DNA of 64,000 nt from Vibrio cincinnatiensis (GCF_022113815.1 NZ_SGOM01000002.1:372001-436000); one strand, 5' to 3'. Positions 41,068 to 51,199 are shown, numbered from the stretch's first letter. The notes: generated by a model from the sequence alone, not told the origin. A program made the numbers and translations.

Positions 41068-43191
41068 ATGCAGCTAACAACAGAAGAACAACATTGGCTT
41101 CCTTGGTTGGGAAAAACCGGTAAATGGGCGATGCGTAAAGCCTGTTTTTTGAACCGCAGTCGAATCTCAACGCTTGAGCAAACCTTTGAGAATATTGCGA
41201 ATACTCGTGTGAATATATTAACCACGTGGGCGAATAATCAATGGTCTTTTTTACAAGATGCCGCCTTATATCTATCGGCTAAAGGTGAGCTGGAATATCA
41301 CGAGACTTTGCAACGTTTGCTGAAACGCTCGAGCGATTTTTCGGAGTTATTTGTGGTCTCTCCGCAAGGTGTTGTGGTGAACTCGACTTACATACAACAA
41401 AATGGACGTTCAGTTCCTTCGCTAGAAGCGTTACAGATGGGGTTGAAGAAGCCGTTTTTACATGGCCCTTATATTGATAAATTAACGCTATCGATTGGCC
41501 CTTCTAGCTCCTCGTTTCATGATGAAGTGACACTGATGTTTTACCAGCCCTTGATTCACCATGGAGAAGTTATTGGGTGTCTTTGTGGGCGAGTTCCCAA
41601 TGACGTGGTGGGGGATTTAATCCAACGAGAAGCTGGGCATATTTACAGCGAATCGGGGGACAACTATCTGTTTATGGTGGAACCGAAGTTTGATCGCTCG
41701 ATTCGAGCTGGAACGGCGCTGTCTCGCTCGCGCTTTGAAGATAACCGCTTTTCCCATGGAGAGAACCTCAAGGAGGGGATTCATACCCAGTGGGGGACGG
41801 TAAAAATTCAGCGTCATACGGAATTTGAGATTATGTTTACGGATCCTGCGACGCAGCAGCTTCATCCCGGTGTACGAGAAACCATTAAGCGAGGTTCGAA
41901 TTTATTCGTTGAGTATCCGGGTTATTCTGATTATCGGCACATTCCCGTAATTGGTAAAGGGGTGACCTTTGTGATGCCCGGTTCACTTGACCGTTGGGGG
42001 ATGATGTGTGAGTCAGATTTGGAAGAAGTTTATCGACACCGTTCTTTATCGCTCAAATTAGATCAACAATTCACCTTAAGTATTTTTGCACCGTTATTAC
42101 TGCCTTTTTTGATTAGTTACCTTTACCCCTTAGCTGAGTGGCAATTGTTGTTACTGTCTATGTTAATGGGATCGATCGCGGTTGCTCTGTTTCATGGATT
42201 AACTGCGAAACCGATCGCCCAACATTTATCCAGTATGACCCAGGTCATGCAAGTACTGGCAGAAGGGGATGGAAACTTGACTCGACGCCTTAGTACTGAA
42301 CATTTTAAAGCCGATGAAACGGGAGATTTAGGGCGATGGACAAACAGCTTTATTGATAGTTTAGAAGAGATAGTGAACGATTTGGTTTTTGCGAGTAAGG
42401 AAGTGCAAAATGTATCTGAATCGATGTTAAAACGTAGTCAGATACTTCTTTCTACGAGTGACACCACGGCCAATTCAATCACCGAGATGCTCTCTTTAGC
42501 ACAAATCCAAAGCCAAGAAATCGTCCATGCACACGATACCGCAACAGATATGAATCAACTTATGCAACAAGCGGTAGAAGTGGCACAGCAGGAATATCAA
42601 AAAGCCGCAGAGAGTGCGCAAGACATTAAAAATATTGTTCAGTCTTCAGCGCAAACGGTCAATGAAGTAAACAGTGAAATGCAAAAAATCGGTGGCATTG
42701 TTGGGCTGATTACGGAAATTACCGCACAAACAAATTTGCTAGCGTTGAATGCTGCTATTGAGGCTGCACGAGCGGGTGAGCATGGGCGTGGTTTTTCTGT
42801 GGTCGCGGATGAGGTTCGGGTATTGGCCAATAAAACCTCACAAGCAGCTAATAATATTGGCGAGTTGATGGAAGCATTGCATCAGCAATCTGCACGAGCG
42901 GTTCGTTATATGCAAGAGGGGATCACGAATGTAGAAAATAATACCCAAGTGATTGATGATTCTAGCCGGAGTGAGCATCTACAAGCTTCTGTCACCGGGT
43001 TATTTTCCTTAATTCAGGAATTGGCTCGTAATAGTGAGGAGCACCGACAAACAGCAGATGCGGCACAGTCAACGGTGGTCGAACTACAGGAAGCGTCAGC
43101 CCAACTAGCGCGTCGTACGACCTTGATGCAAAACTCATTACACCGTTTAAATCAATTGGTTGGTCGCTTTGAAATCAGTCAATCTGCCTGA
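41068..43191 (+). CDS. Methyl-accepting chemotaxis protein with an N-terminal cytoplasmic-looking sensor
   Basis: The 707-residue protein has no membrane segment near its N terminus. Residues about 35-300 look like a Cache-type sensor ([32 protein letters not shown]). Two closely spaced membrane segments follow (about 336-354 and 358-377), then a HAMP-like region and the signalling domain with the CheA-binding hairpin tip [34 protein letters not shown] (about 550-583). The usual methylation-helix pattern flanks it. The sensor thus precedes a membrane hairpin rather than sitting between two segments. The ligand is unknown. The ribosome site is weak. Confidence 0.88.
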   Translation: MQLTTEEQHWLPWLGKTGKWAMRKACFLNRSRISTLEQTFENIANTRVNILTTWANNQWSFLQDAALYLSAKGELEYHETLQRLLKRSSDFSELFVVSPQGVVVNSTYIQQNGRSVPSLEALQMGLKKPFLHGPYIDKLTLSIGPSSSSFHDEVTLMFYQPLIHHGEVIGCLCGRVPNDVVGDLIQREAGHIYSESGDNYLFMVEPKFDRSIRAGTALSRSRFEDNRFSHGENLKEGIHTQWGTVKIQRHTEFEIMFTDPATQQLHPGVRETIKRGSNLFVEYPGYSDYRHIPVIGKGVTFVMPGSLDRWGMMCESDLEEVYRHRSLSLKLDQQFTLSIFAPLLLPFLISYLYPLAEWQLLLLSMLMGSIAVALFHGLTAKPIAQHLSSMTQVMQVLAEGDGNLTRRLSTEHFKADETGDLGRWTNSFIDSLEEIVNDLVFASKEVQNVSESMLKRSQILLSTSDTTANSITEMLSLAQIQSQEIVHAHDTATDMNQLMQQAVEVAQQEYQKAAESAQDIKNIVQSSAQTVNEVNSEMQKIGGIVGLITEITAQTNLLALNAAIEAARAGEHGRGFSVVADEVRVLANKTSQAANNIGELMEALHQQSARAVRYMQEGITNVENNTQVIDDSSRSEHLQASVTGLFSLIQELARNSEEHRQTADAAQSTVVELQEASAQLARRTTLMQNSLHRLNQLVGRFEISQSA

Positions 43192-43329
43192 GGTTTTATG
43201 CATAATGTTGTACAATGTTTATTCATGACTCGGTAGTTTGTGCACTAAATGTGCGATCGAAGTCATTTTTAACAGTATTGCATTTATAAAAACCAAGCAG
43301 TTAGGCATTATGAACTTTTCTTTTCAAGG

Positions 43330-46300
43330 ATGAGTTGCTGTATGCCTACCTGTTTGAGTTCGCGTAGAGTCACAATCGGCGTTGTTATGCCCATGCTTAG
43401 TGGCTTCTATATGGGAGAAATTAGTGCCACATTCCGCCAGTTAGCGGAACAAGAAGGCGTCAATCTTATTATTATTCGCTCTGGTGATAGCCGTGATTTT
43501 TCGTTGCCTATTGCATTGCACCAAATGGATGCTTTGGTCGTAGTGCTGCATGCGGCAGCAAACACCTATGTGGAAGCCGCGACTCGGTTGGATATTCCTG
43601 TTATCTCGATGGGGGCAAGCTATTCTCCTTTGCCCGTTGAACAGTTTTCTAGTTTGCAAAGCAGTGGCGTTGAGCAGCTATATCAGTGGCTGGTTTCATT
43701 AGGCCATCAATACATTGGTTTTTGTGGCGATCTTTCTGTCACAGATATTCGCTCTCGATTCAATGCCTTTAAGCAATGTGTTGAACGCTATCATCATCGA
43801 ACATTTGATACCTCTCAGCTGTTTAGTGTGGAAAATTGCCAATTGGCGGGGGGCAGGCAAGCGGCGGAAGAGTGGTTAACACTATCGTCTAACCGGTGTA
43901 CGGCAGTTATCTGTGCGACCGATCAAAATGCGCTGGGCATGATAGAGCAACTTAAGTTACATGATATTGATATTCCTAATGATCTCGCTGTCGTGGGAAT
44001 TGATAATATCTTCTCTGGTTGTCGAATTTCACCACCGTTAACCACGGTTGATCAGCAGTTAGAACAGCTAACCCGTGCTGTTTTTCAACGAGCGTTAGAG
44101 CGTATTGCCGGAGTCGGACTTAGCCGGGAAGTGTCACATATTGAGCAAAGCTTAGTGATTCGCCAGTCATGTGGGTCTTCACCGTTAGATAAATCATTAG
44201 AACTTGACCGAGAAACTGTTCGCCACGCTTTACTTTATGAAGCGCTACATTCTCCTTCAGAGCTGTTTGATAACCTTTATTCTTTAGCTAAAGGGGGCTT
44301 TCAGTCCATTCTTGATGCACAAACGCTGTATCAGTGCCAATTGAAAAGAGCAGAGCTGCACCGTTATGAGCAGTATCGGTTGACTTCCCAGCGCAGTTTA
44401 ATCAGCAGTGATGAGTTGAAGCAACAAGAAAGCGATCCGCAAGATGTGCGAAACCTACCGTATTTGGAGGCAAAAGAAGCCAGTGTGATCACCCTTTTAC
44501 CAGTGAACCGAGGGGAGCAAGGGGATTGGGATGTGGTCACTGTGGTTGAAAAACAGAGTTGCGAGCGTAGTATCGCTCAATCGGCGATGTTCTATAACTA
44601 TTTAGATATTTTATCGCTATTTATTGAGCGAGATGCACTGATTGAAACCAGCCAGCAGCGGCATAAAAAATCACAGCAATTACTGCAGCAGCTTAAAGTT
44701 GTCTCCAGCAGCTCAAATGATGGTATTTGGGAGTGGGATCTGCAGCAACAGAGACTTTACTGGAATGGCCGGCTAAGTGTCATGTTGCGTTTTACTCAGT
44801 CTAATCAGTCCGGCGTGATTGATCCTCAGTTGTTCCTTAATCGAATTCATCCTGAAGATATTGTGGCGTTTGAGCAAATGATCCAAGAACATTTAACCAC
44901 AATGAGCCCATTCAAAATGACACTACGATTATCACGTGATGATGGGCATTATATTTGGGTTCAGATGAATGGCTCTGCGATCCGTAATCATCATGGCCTG
45001 CCCGTACGTATTGTTGGTTCGATGATTGATATTACCGAACAGCAGGAGTCGGCCGATAAAATCCACCAAATGGTTTATTTTGATGGACTGACGGGCATCG
45101 CCAACCGGCGTAAAGTTATGGAAGTGATCGAAAAACACATTAAGGAGCAGCCTGAACAGCCAAGAGCAGTGATGATGATGGATCTCAACCGCTTTAAGAT
45201 GATTAATGATACGTTTGGCCATCAAGTGGGGGATGCTTTACTGCGTCATGTGGCTGAAGCTTTGACCAAGTCATTGCGTTCTCAAGATTTGATCGGGCGC
45301 TTTGGTGGTGATGAGTTTGTCTTTTTCTGCGATGTTGTTAATGCACACCAAGCTTCTGAGTTGGCTTTGCGGTTATTGCGTGCAGTGGAAAAACCGATGT
45401 GTTATCAAAATATTGAGTTGGTTAGCCAAGCCAGTATTGGGGTAGCATTTTATCCAAGCCAAGGGATTAATGCCGATGAGCTGATTAAAAATGCCGATAT
45501 TGCGATGTATCGCGCGAAGCAAATGGGTGGTGGTAAGGTGATGCATTACGAGAAAAAAATGCATCAACCTTTCGAGAGCCATTTACAAACCGAACATTTA
45601 CTAAGCCAAGCCATTGAACAAGGTGAAATAAAAGTTCACTACCAGCCGCTGTATGATAACCGCAGTAAACAGATCTGTTCTGTCGAAGCTCTGGCAAGAT
45701 GGTCGTCACCGACCTTAGGCGTGGTTCCGCCGAACCAATTTATTGCGGTGGCAGAGAACAGTTTTTTAATGATGAAACTGGGTGATTGCATCATTGATCG
45801 GGTATGCCAAGATGTCGTTTCATCCCCATGGTTGCGTAGTTTACACCATATTTCAGTCAATATTAGTGCTCGTCAGTTGGTACATAGCCACTTTACTCGG
45901 CATCTTTTGGATAAAATTAATGCTTATCGATTGCCCCCTTCTCTCTTCTGCTTAGAAATCACTGAAACAGCTGCGATTTCGGATAAAGAAATGAGTTATC
46001 GAACATTAAGAGAGTTGCAAAGTGCTGGCTTTAGTTTGTCATTGGATGATTTTGGTACAGGGTTTTCTTCTTTATCTCTTTTGAAAGGGTTGCCTATTAA
46101 AGAGGTAAAAATTGATCGATCGTTCATTAATGATATTAGTGAAAAACCGTCAAATTTAGCTTTTATCAAAGGGCTGGTGAGCATGGTGCAAAGCCTTGGT
46201 TTTCGAGTGGTGGCTGAAGGGGTTGAAACCCTGTCTCAAATGGAAGTGTTAAGCGAATTGGATATCGACATTATCCAAGGCTTTTATTTTTCTAAGCCTA

Positions 46301-46356
46301 AAACCCTCGCAGAATTAGAAGCTGAAGTGAACAAAGAGCAAGTGTCGGAAACATAA
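43330..46356 (+). CDS. LacI-type sensor / PAS / GGDEF / EAL cyclic-di-GMP protein
   Basis: The 1008-residue protein starts with a sugar-repressor-like ligand domain (about 14-280; VTIGVVMPMLSGFYMGEIS, AVVGIDNIFSGCRISPPLTTVDQQ) that lacks the DNA-binding helix-turn-helix. A helical linker, a PAS/PAC domain (about 465-575), GGDEF (659-663, with inhibitory RxxD at 650-653) and EAL (786-788) follow. Both catalytic motifs look intact, so it may make and break c-di-GMP. No signal peptide is seen, so the sensor is cytosolic. An ATG at 43342 is an alternative start. It lies 138 bases after the chemoreceptor gene. Confidence 0.92.
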   Translation: MSCCMPTCLSSRRVTIGVVMPMLSGFYMGEISATFRQLAEQEGVNLIIIRSGDSRDFSLPIALHQMDALVVVLHAAANTYVEAATRLDIPVISMGASYSPLPVEQFSSLQSSGVEQLYQWLVSLGHQYIGFCGDLSVTDIRSRFNAFKQCVERYHHRTFDTSQLFSVENCQLAGGRQAAEEWLTLSSNRCTAVICATDQNALGMIEQLKLHDIDIPNDLAVVGIDNIFSGCRISPPLTTVDQQLEQLTRAVFQRALERIAGVGLSREVSHIEQSLVIRQSCGSSPLDKSLELDRETVRHALLYEALHSPSELFDNLYSLAKGGFQSILDAQTLYQCQLKRAELHRYEQYRLTSQRSLISSDELKQQESDPQDVRNLPYLEAKEASVITLLPVNRGEQGDWDVVTVVEKQSCERSIAQSAMFYNYLDILSLFIERDALIETSQQRHKKSQQLLQQLKVVSSSSNDGIWEWDLQQQRLYWNGRLSVMLRFTQSNQSGVIDPQLFLNRIHPEDIVAFEQMIQEHLTTMSPFKMTLRLSRDDGHYIWVQMNGSAIRNHHGLPVRIVGSMIDITEQQESADKIHQMVYFDGLTGIANRRKVMEVIEKHIKEQPEQPRAVMMMDLNRFKMINDTFGHQVGDALLRHVAEALTKSLRSQDLIGRFGGDEFVFFCDVVNAHQASELALRLLRAVEKPMCYQNIELVSQASIGVAFYPSQGINADELIKNADIAMYRAKQMGGGKVMHYEKKMHQPFESHLQTEHLLSQAIEQGEIKVHYQPLYDNRSKQICSVEALARWSSPTLGVVPPNQFIAVAENSFLMMKLGDCIIDRVCQDVVSSPWLRSLHHISVNISARQLVHSHFTRHLLDKINAYRLPPSLFCLEITETAAISDKEMSYRTLRELQSAGFSLSLDDFGTGFSSLSLLKGLPIKEVKIDRSFINDISEKPSNLAFIKGLVSMVQSLGFRVVAEGVETLSQMEVLSELDIDIIQGFYFSKPKTLAELEAEVNKEQVSET

Positions 46357-46378
46357 GAGGAGACGGTGTCTCCTCTTA
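46354..46378. terminator. Hairpin overlapping the stop codon of the GGDEF-EAL gene
   Basis: Perfect 11-base arms TAAGAGGAGAC (46354-46364) and GTCTCCTCTTA (46368-46378) with a GGT loop. The TAA stop is the first three bases of the stem. It separates this gene from the convergent MATE gene. Confidence 0.7.
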
Positions 46379-46393
46379 CCGCTTCATTGGATA

Positions 46394-47797
46394 TTAACAA
46401 GCCGGTTCGCTATGGTTATCTGCTAAGTTATGGGGGGTGGTTAAATCCCGTAACCAGAGCCGAGTACGATAGCGCCGCCAACAGAGCGTTAATTTGATGA
46501 TCTCTTCTACCAGCATCATCATATACACTTGTTCAAAAGAGTAATGCATGACAAATGCGGCAATGGCGGTGAGAGGTAAACCAAAGAGCCACATAGCGAT
46601 GAAATCCATCTTCAAGCAAAACGTATTTTCGCCCCCAGCTCTCAGTATCCCATTGATGATGACCATATTGAGCATCTTCAAACTGATCGCAATGCTTAAA
46701 ATTGTCATCGCGGGTTGGGATAATGGGAGAAATAACTCAGAGTCTAAGTTTAATCCCCGTAATAGCCATGGCTGAACGAGCAGTAATAGTAGAGTGGTTA
46801 CCAGCCCGAGTAAGGTGAACATCTTCGTAAATAGCTGGGATGTTTCCATTGCTGTGGCAAACTCTCTGCGTCCGAGGTTTTGACCTATAATGACGGAGCA
46901 TGCGACGGATAAGCCAAAAAACAACGCATAACAAAGTGATTCAAATGGCCCCAGAGTGCTATAGACCGCTAGCTCTAACGTTCCCATATGCCCAAAAATG
47001 ACTTGATAAATCATCGTACCGATTGCCCATAACAGTGCACTGGCAACTGCGGGAAGGGCTAATTGGTTATAGGTTTGTGATAAATGACAGAGTGGCTTTT
47101 TGAGCGGTAATGATGTCGTGGTGAGCCAGTGCTGTTTATAAGAGAAGAAAAACACATAGGTCAGCATTTGTAGTAAACGAGCGATAGTCGTTGCCAACGC
47201 CGCTCCAGCGACACCCATAGGAGGAAGCCCCAACTGCCCTGTGATTAAGAGGTAGTTTAAAGCGATATTGACCACAATGGTTAAGGCGGCGATAGCCAGC
47301 GGTGTTAGGCTATCGCCGGTTGAACGCATAGTTGACTCTGTGATGATCACTAAATGCGTTAAAATGAGCACAGGTGAAGCATACAATAAATATTCACTGC
47401 CAAGGGCAATCACCACCAAGTCACTGGTTTGTATTTGTAAAATCCAAGGTGCGAACCAAACAAACGCTATGCTGATTGGGAGTAAAATTGCAACGCCCAC
47501 TTTTGCTGCGTGTAGAGTAATGACTTTACAGGCTATGGTATCGGATTTCCCCCAAAATTGGGCCACAAGAATCCCACTGGCTGTGGCAAGGCCTGCCATA
47601 ATCATAATCGCGACAAAGTGCCATTTAGAGGCAAGACCGACCGCTGCCGTAGCTTCTTTTCCGAAACTACTGACCATTAACACATCCGCCAGCGATAAAA
47701 TGGCGACCAGCGCACTCTGAATGGCAACCGGCACACCAATTTTTAATGTATGGGTCAAAATGTATGAGGTACTGGGTGTTATGCGCATTATTTTCAT
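46394..47797 (-). CDS. MATE-family multidrug/sodium antiporter
   Basis: The 467-residue protein has about twelve predicted membrane segments in two six-segment halves (PVAIQSALVAILSLADVLMVSSFG in the first; TLGPFESLCYALFFGLSVACSVIIGQNLGRRE in the second). The family exports cationic drugs or metabolites by Na+ or H+ antiport. The start at 47797 (or 47788) is preferred because the longer frame overlaps the divergent AraC gene. Likely regulated by that neighbour. Confidence 0.9.
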   Translation of the reverse strand: MKIMRITPSTSYILTHTLKIGVPVAIQSALVAILSLADVLMVSSFGKEATAAVGLASKWHFVAIMIMAGLATASGILVAQFWGKSDTIACKVITLHAAKVGVAILLPISIAFVWFAPWILQIQTSDLVVIALGSEYLLYASPVLILTHLVIITESTMRSTGDSLTPLAIAALTIVVNIALNYLLITGQLGLPPMGVAGAALATTIARLLQMLTYVFFFSYKQHWLTTTSLPLKKPLCHLSQTYNQLALPAVASALLWAIGTMIYQVIFGHMGTLELAVYSTLGPFESLCYALFFGLSVACSVIIGQNLGRREFATAMETSQLFTKMFTLLGLVTTLLLLLVQPWLLRGLNLDSELFLPLSQPAMTILSIAISLKMLNMVIINGILRAGGENTFCLKMDFIAMWLFGLPLTAIAAFVMHYSFEQVYMMMLVEEIIKLTLCWRRYRTRLWLRDLTTPHNLADNHSEPAC

Positions 47798-47864
47798 GCT
47801 AAATGAACATCTTAAAAGGCAATGAGAATTAGGCGTACTGTAAAGGGAAAGAAGAGGATGTGAA

Positions 47865-48752
47865 ATGTTCCCAAATGACAAAAATCTGTGCAAACCCGTC
47901 ATAGATACCACTTTGCTTAGTGAGAAAAAATGGCGTGATGAGGTTTTTCTTGCTCCGGCATGTCAGGAACGCTTTCTTGTTCAATCAGATGTTCCAGAAA
48001 TGAAACCGCAGGGAATTTTTATGGCTGGTCTTGCTCATCTCGCTGATCAATATTGGGTGGAAAGGACGATGCCTGAAGTTCATACCGTATTAATTACTTT
48101 AGAGGGAGAAGGGAAGGTCTGCACCGAACATGGCGGCTGGATGATACCTCCGAATACGATTACGGTGTTACCTGCCCATCAGCCTTTTCGCTTTGAGATA
48201 GCCAGTGATGCCCCCACATGGACGATGGTTTGGCTGTTGCTGTACGACAATGAACGTTGGCAGGATATTCATCACTTTTCTCGTCCGGTGATGCGTTTTG
48301 ATAACTGCGAAGCCATTTGGTCATTAGCCAGCTTGATTTATCGTGATATTGGTGGCCGGGCGGCCTTTCGCCAGTTGATGATCAGTGAAGTGGTGAACAT
48401 TTTGTCTAATCTTGATAATCAACTCTCTGATACACAACTTCGAGTAATGAGTGTACTGAATACGGTCCAATCTCAATTACATCAGGATTGGACCGTATCA
48501 AGAATTGCAGCGCAGAGCTATTTAAGTGAAGAGCAGCTTAATCGGGTCGTCAAGCAGATTGCCGGGATGCCAACTCGTGATTATGTGATCACTATGAGAA
48601 TGCGTAAAGCGTTGGATTTACTGCAACACAAAGACTGGTCAATCAAAATGATCGCCTTACGTTTGGGTTACCAAGACCCCAATAATTTTACTCATCGTTT
48701 TCGAAAGTATTACGGGATATCGCCTCGTGAATATCGTCAGCGTCATCTTTAA
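47865..48752 (+). CDS. AraC-family regulator next to the MATE pump
   Basis: The 295-residue protein has an N-terminal cupin-like sensor (VHTVLITLEGEGKVCTEHGGWMIPPNTITVLPAHQPF) and a C-terminal double helix-turn-helix (about 205-293; WTVSRIAAQSYLSEEQLNRV and WSIKMIALRLGYQDPNNFTHRFRKYYGISPREYR). AGAGGA lies seven bases before the ATG. It is divergent from the MATE gene across 67 bases. Its coding region contains a striking 13-bp perfect inverted repeat in the linker (48460-48498). Confidence 0.9.
   Translation: MFPNDKNLCKPVIDTTLLSEKKWRDEVFLAPACQERFLVQSDVPEMKPQGIFMAGLAHLADQYWVERTMPEVHTVLITLEGEGKVCTEHGGWMIPPNTITVLPAHQPFRFEIASDAPTWTMVWLLLYDNERWQDIHHFSRPVMRFDNCEAIWSLASLIYRDIGGRAAFRQLMISEVVNILSNLDNQLSDTQLRVMSVLNTVQSQLHQDWTVSRIAAQSYLSEEQLNRVVKQIAGMPTRDYVITMRMRKALDLLQHKDWSIKMIALRLGYQDPNNFTHRFRKYYGISPREYRQRHL
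48460..48498. repeat. Intragenic 13-bp perfect inverted repeat
   Basis: Arms ATACGGTCCAATC (48460-48472) and GATTGGACCGTAT (48486-48498) with a 13-base spacer lie inside the AraC-family gene, at the junction of the sensor and DNA-binding domains. Confidence 0.8.
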
Positions 48753-48785
48753 GTACTCCGTGTTTTTTACTCCAGTACATCAAAC

Positions 48786-50258
48786 CTACGGCATTTTAGT
48801 GGTTTCAAGCGATGCTTTAGACTCAATTGGCTGAGGTTTGACAAGGCTCATGATAATAAAGCTCAGTAGACCAAGCAGTAATGTGGGCACTATCGGATGA
48901 ATGCCCGCGAGGTTTGGCTTAAACCACATGAGGCTTAGGTAAGTGGTTAACCCCACAACCATAGAGCTTAATGCACCAATTGGTGAGGCTTTTTTCCAAT
49001 ACAGGCCCAAAACCAATGGCCATAAAAAGACGGCTTGTAACCCGCCTAATGCAATCAAGTTTAGCCAGACAATCATCTCGGGGGGATTGGTGGCGGCAAA
49101 AAAGACCAGCAGTGCAAAGATAGCCGTGATCCATAACGATAAACGATTGAGTTTTCGTTCAGCATTATGCTCATTCACCAACTGTGGATTGATGTAGTTG
49201 ATGTACAAGTCTTTCAGCAGGGTTGCAGAAGATTGAATTAATTGAGAATCAATGGTCGACATAATGGCCGCCATGGGGCCTGCCAAGAAGATGCCAGCAA
49301 CAAATGGAGGAAGCACCGTCATCATGAGTGTTGGCATGATTTGGTCTGGGCTTGCTAATTCAGGGATGAGTGCGCGTCCCAGCGCTCCGGTGATATGAGT
49401 CCCAAACATCAGCAGAGCAATCATAATGGTGCTAATTACCATTCCCTTATGTAAAGAAGAGCTGTCTTTGTACGACATACAACGAACAGCTGCATGAGGA
49501 AGACCAATAACGCCAAAACAGACCAACACCCAAAAGCTGAGCATAAACGGTTGGCTAAGAAACTGGTCTGGGCCATAGGGGGTGATTAATGCTGGATCAA
49601 TGTGATGCAACTCAGTGACTAACGCACCTAAACTTCCGCCAGCATGAATGACACCAATCAGTAAAATTGCCGTTCCGATCAGCATCATAATACCTTGTAT
49701 GGTATCGGTTAATACCACTGCCCTAAAGCCGCCAATGGTGGTATAAAGCCCCACGGTACCAGCAAAAATTAGCAGCCCATGTTGGTACGATAGTCCCGTT
49801 ACCGTTTGCAATAAACGCGCACCACCAACAAATTGGACAACCATGGTACCAAAGAAAGCCAAAAGTAAGGCCAGTGAAGCAAGAATAACGACTGAGCGGC
49901 TTTTAAAGCGAGCATAAAGCATGTCATTGAGTGTGACGGCATTATGTTTACGAGCTTCTATGGCGAATTTTTTCCCCAATACTCCGAGTGTTAACCATGT
50001 TGCAGGTAGTTGAATCATTGCCAATAACACCCAACCTAATCCCATTTTGTAAGCTGCACCCGGCCCACCAATAAAGCTGCTGGCGCTGGCATAGGTAGCC
50101 GCCAATGTCATGGCTAAAACAAAGCCACCCATGCTGCGACTACCCAGAAAATATTCGCTAAGAAAATTGCCGCTTACTTGATGACGGCGAGTGAAAAAAG
50201 CAATAGCAAATACCCCAATGAGGTAAATCACTAGAGGGATAATCAATAGGTTATTCAT
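48786..50258 (-). CDS. panF: Sodium/pantothenate symporter
   Basis: The 490-residue SSS-family transporter has about 12-13 membrane segments. Blocks such as EYFLGSRSMGGFVLAMTLAATYASASSFIGGPGAAYKMG (sodium-site helix) and IGGFRAVVLTDTIQG are those of PanF. It imports pantothenate with Na+. Its ATG lies inside the last codons of yhdT (8-base overlap), as in E. coli where the two genes are also coupled. A longer frame to 50294 is rejected. Confidence 0.93.
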   Translation of the reverse strand: MNNLLIIPLVIYLIGVFAIAFFTRRHQVSGNFLSEYFLGSRSMGGFVLAMTLAATYASASSFIGGPGAAYKMGLGWVLLAMIQLPATWLTLGVLGKKFAIEARKHNAVTLNDMLYARFKSRSVVILASLALLLAFFGTMVVQFVGGARLLQTVTGLSYQHGLLIFAGTVGLYTTIGGFRAVVLTDTIQGIMMLIGTAILLIGVIHAGGSLGALVTELHHIDPALITPYGPDQFLSQPFMLSFWVLVCFGVIGLPHAAVRCMSYKDSSSLHKGMVISTIMIALLMFGTHITGALGRALIPELASPDQIMPTLMMTVLPPFVAGIFLAGPMAAIMSTIDSQLIQSSATLLKDLYINYINPQLVNEHNAERKLNRLSLWITAIFALLVFFAATNPPEMIVWLNLIALGGLQAVFLWPLVLGLYWKKASPIGALSSMVVGLTTYLSLMWFKPNLAGIHPIVPTLLLGLLSFIIMSLVKPQPIESKASLETTKMP

Positions 50259-50532
50259 GGCTATCACGAGTAACGGGGTCAAGTGGAATATCACGGTAAA
50301 ATATTTTCACCATAACCGCACACAAAACAGTAAAGAGAATAGGGCCGATAACACAAGCGAGCACAAACCAAAGTGGCAAGCCGAAGTATAGTTCCGGCAT
50401 GCTCATGTCTTGTTGAGGGGCAGAAAATCCATAGGCAGAAGCATACCACCAGAGAAAGTAACCAAGTGCTAAGGCAATGGCAGCCAGCGCCTCTCGGTGA
50501 GCTTGTTGCGTGATACGAGCTTGTGGAGTCAT
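50251..50532 (-). CDS. yhdT: YhdT-type small membrane protein (DUF997)
   Basis: The 93-residue protein has two membrane segments (ALAAIALALGYFLWWYASAYGF and FGLPLWFVLACVIGPILFTVLCAVMV). It precedes and overlaps panF, the usual place of YhdT, whose role may be to aid the symporter. The ATG at 50532 has GGAG upstream; a TTG three bases earlier is also in frame. Confidence 0.9.
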   Translation of the reverse strand: MTPQARITQQAHREALAAIALALGYFLWWYASAYGFSAPQQDMSMPELYFGLPLWFVLACVIGPILFTVLCAVMVKIFYRDIPLDPVTRDSHE

Positions 50533-50780
50533 CAATTTCTCCCAGTCTAGATATTTTTAAGGGGAGGTATGGTATACAAATGTGCAGCAGGGCACAAAAT
50601 TTTATAGGAATAAATCGGCAAAAGAGAGGGGAATAAAATGAAGAGACTAAAAAACAACTAAAAATTTGGCTAGTGTAGCAAGAGAAAGGTATAAACTCAG
50701 GACGGCAACGATGGGAGCCTTTCAGTATGCTGAATAAAGAGAAAACAGACTAAAAGGCAGTAAACCATACGTGATGTTAG

Positions 50781-50924
50781 CTACGCACCGTACTGCTTAT
50801 CAAATTCTCGCTGCTCTAAGATATCTTCAATTCTCTTGCGGGTCTGGTGCTGCGTTAATGGTATTTTTTCACTACTCGTATTTTGCGGTGGTGGGTTTTT
50901 CACTTTCTTCGGATTTTTAGCCAT
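50781..50924 (-). CDS. Small basic protein, 47 residues
   Basis: A 47-codon frame from ATG at 50924 to TAG at 50781 begins MAKNPKKVKNPPPQNTSSE and ends in a helical, charged tail (TRKRIEDILEQREFDKQYGA). The lysine- and proline-rich start and amphipathic end look like a real small protein. It somewhat recalls short conserved proteins with an RRRIED-type tail, but I cannot place it. The ribosome site is weak. It stands alone between yhdT and the cold-shock gene. Confidence 0.5.
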   Translation of the reverse strand: MAKNPKKVKNPPPQNTSSEKIPLTQHQTRKRIEDILEQREFDKQYGA

Positions 50925-51161
50925 AAGTCATCATCAATTAAAATTAAAATGGAATTCATTAGTACACTAATGAGGTTTAAATACTAGTCAAATATCTTCT
51001 TTATTCGCAGCATCCCACACAATGTGTAGAACAGAATGTTGAATTTCCTACCAACTAGGGAAGTTGTAACCTTTCAACTTAACTTGATGGGAAGTCGGTA
51101 TGGCTGATCAAAAGAGGGAATCTAACTGGAAAAATGTGTGGTGGGGAAGCGTATAAAAAGA

Positions 51162-51188
51162 AATGGCGCGATAAACTATCGCGCCATT
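51162..51188 (-). terminator. Terminator of the cold-shock gene
   Basis: Perfect 12-base arms AATGGCGCGATA (51162-51173) and TATCGCGCCATT (51177-51188) with an AAC loop; on the minus strand TTCTTTTTATAC follows. Confidence 0.9.
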
Positions 51189-51199
51189 CATGATTCTAT

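Noticed and set aside
47798..47911. N-terminal extension of the MATE protein
   Set aside because: It would overlap the divergent AraC gene and carries no transporter-like residues; the start at 47797 fits the family.
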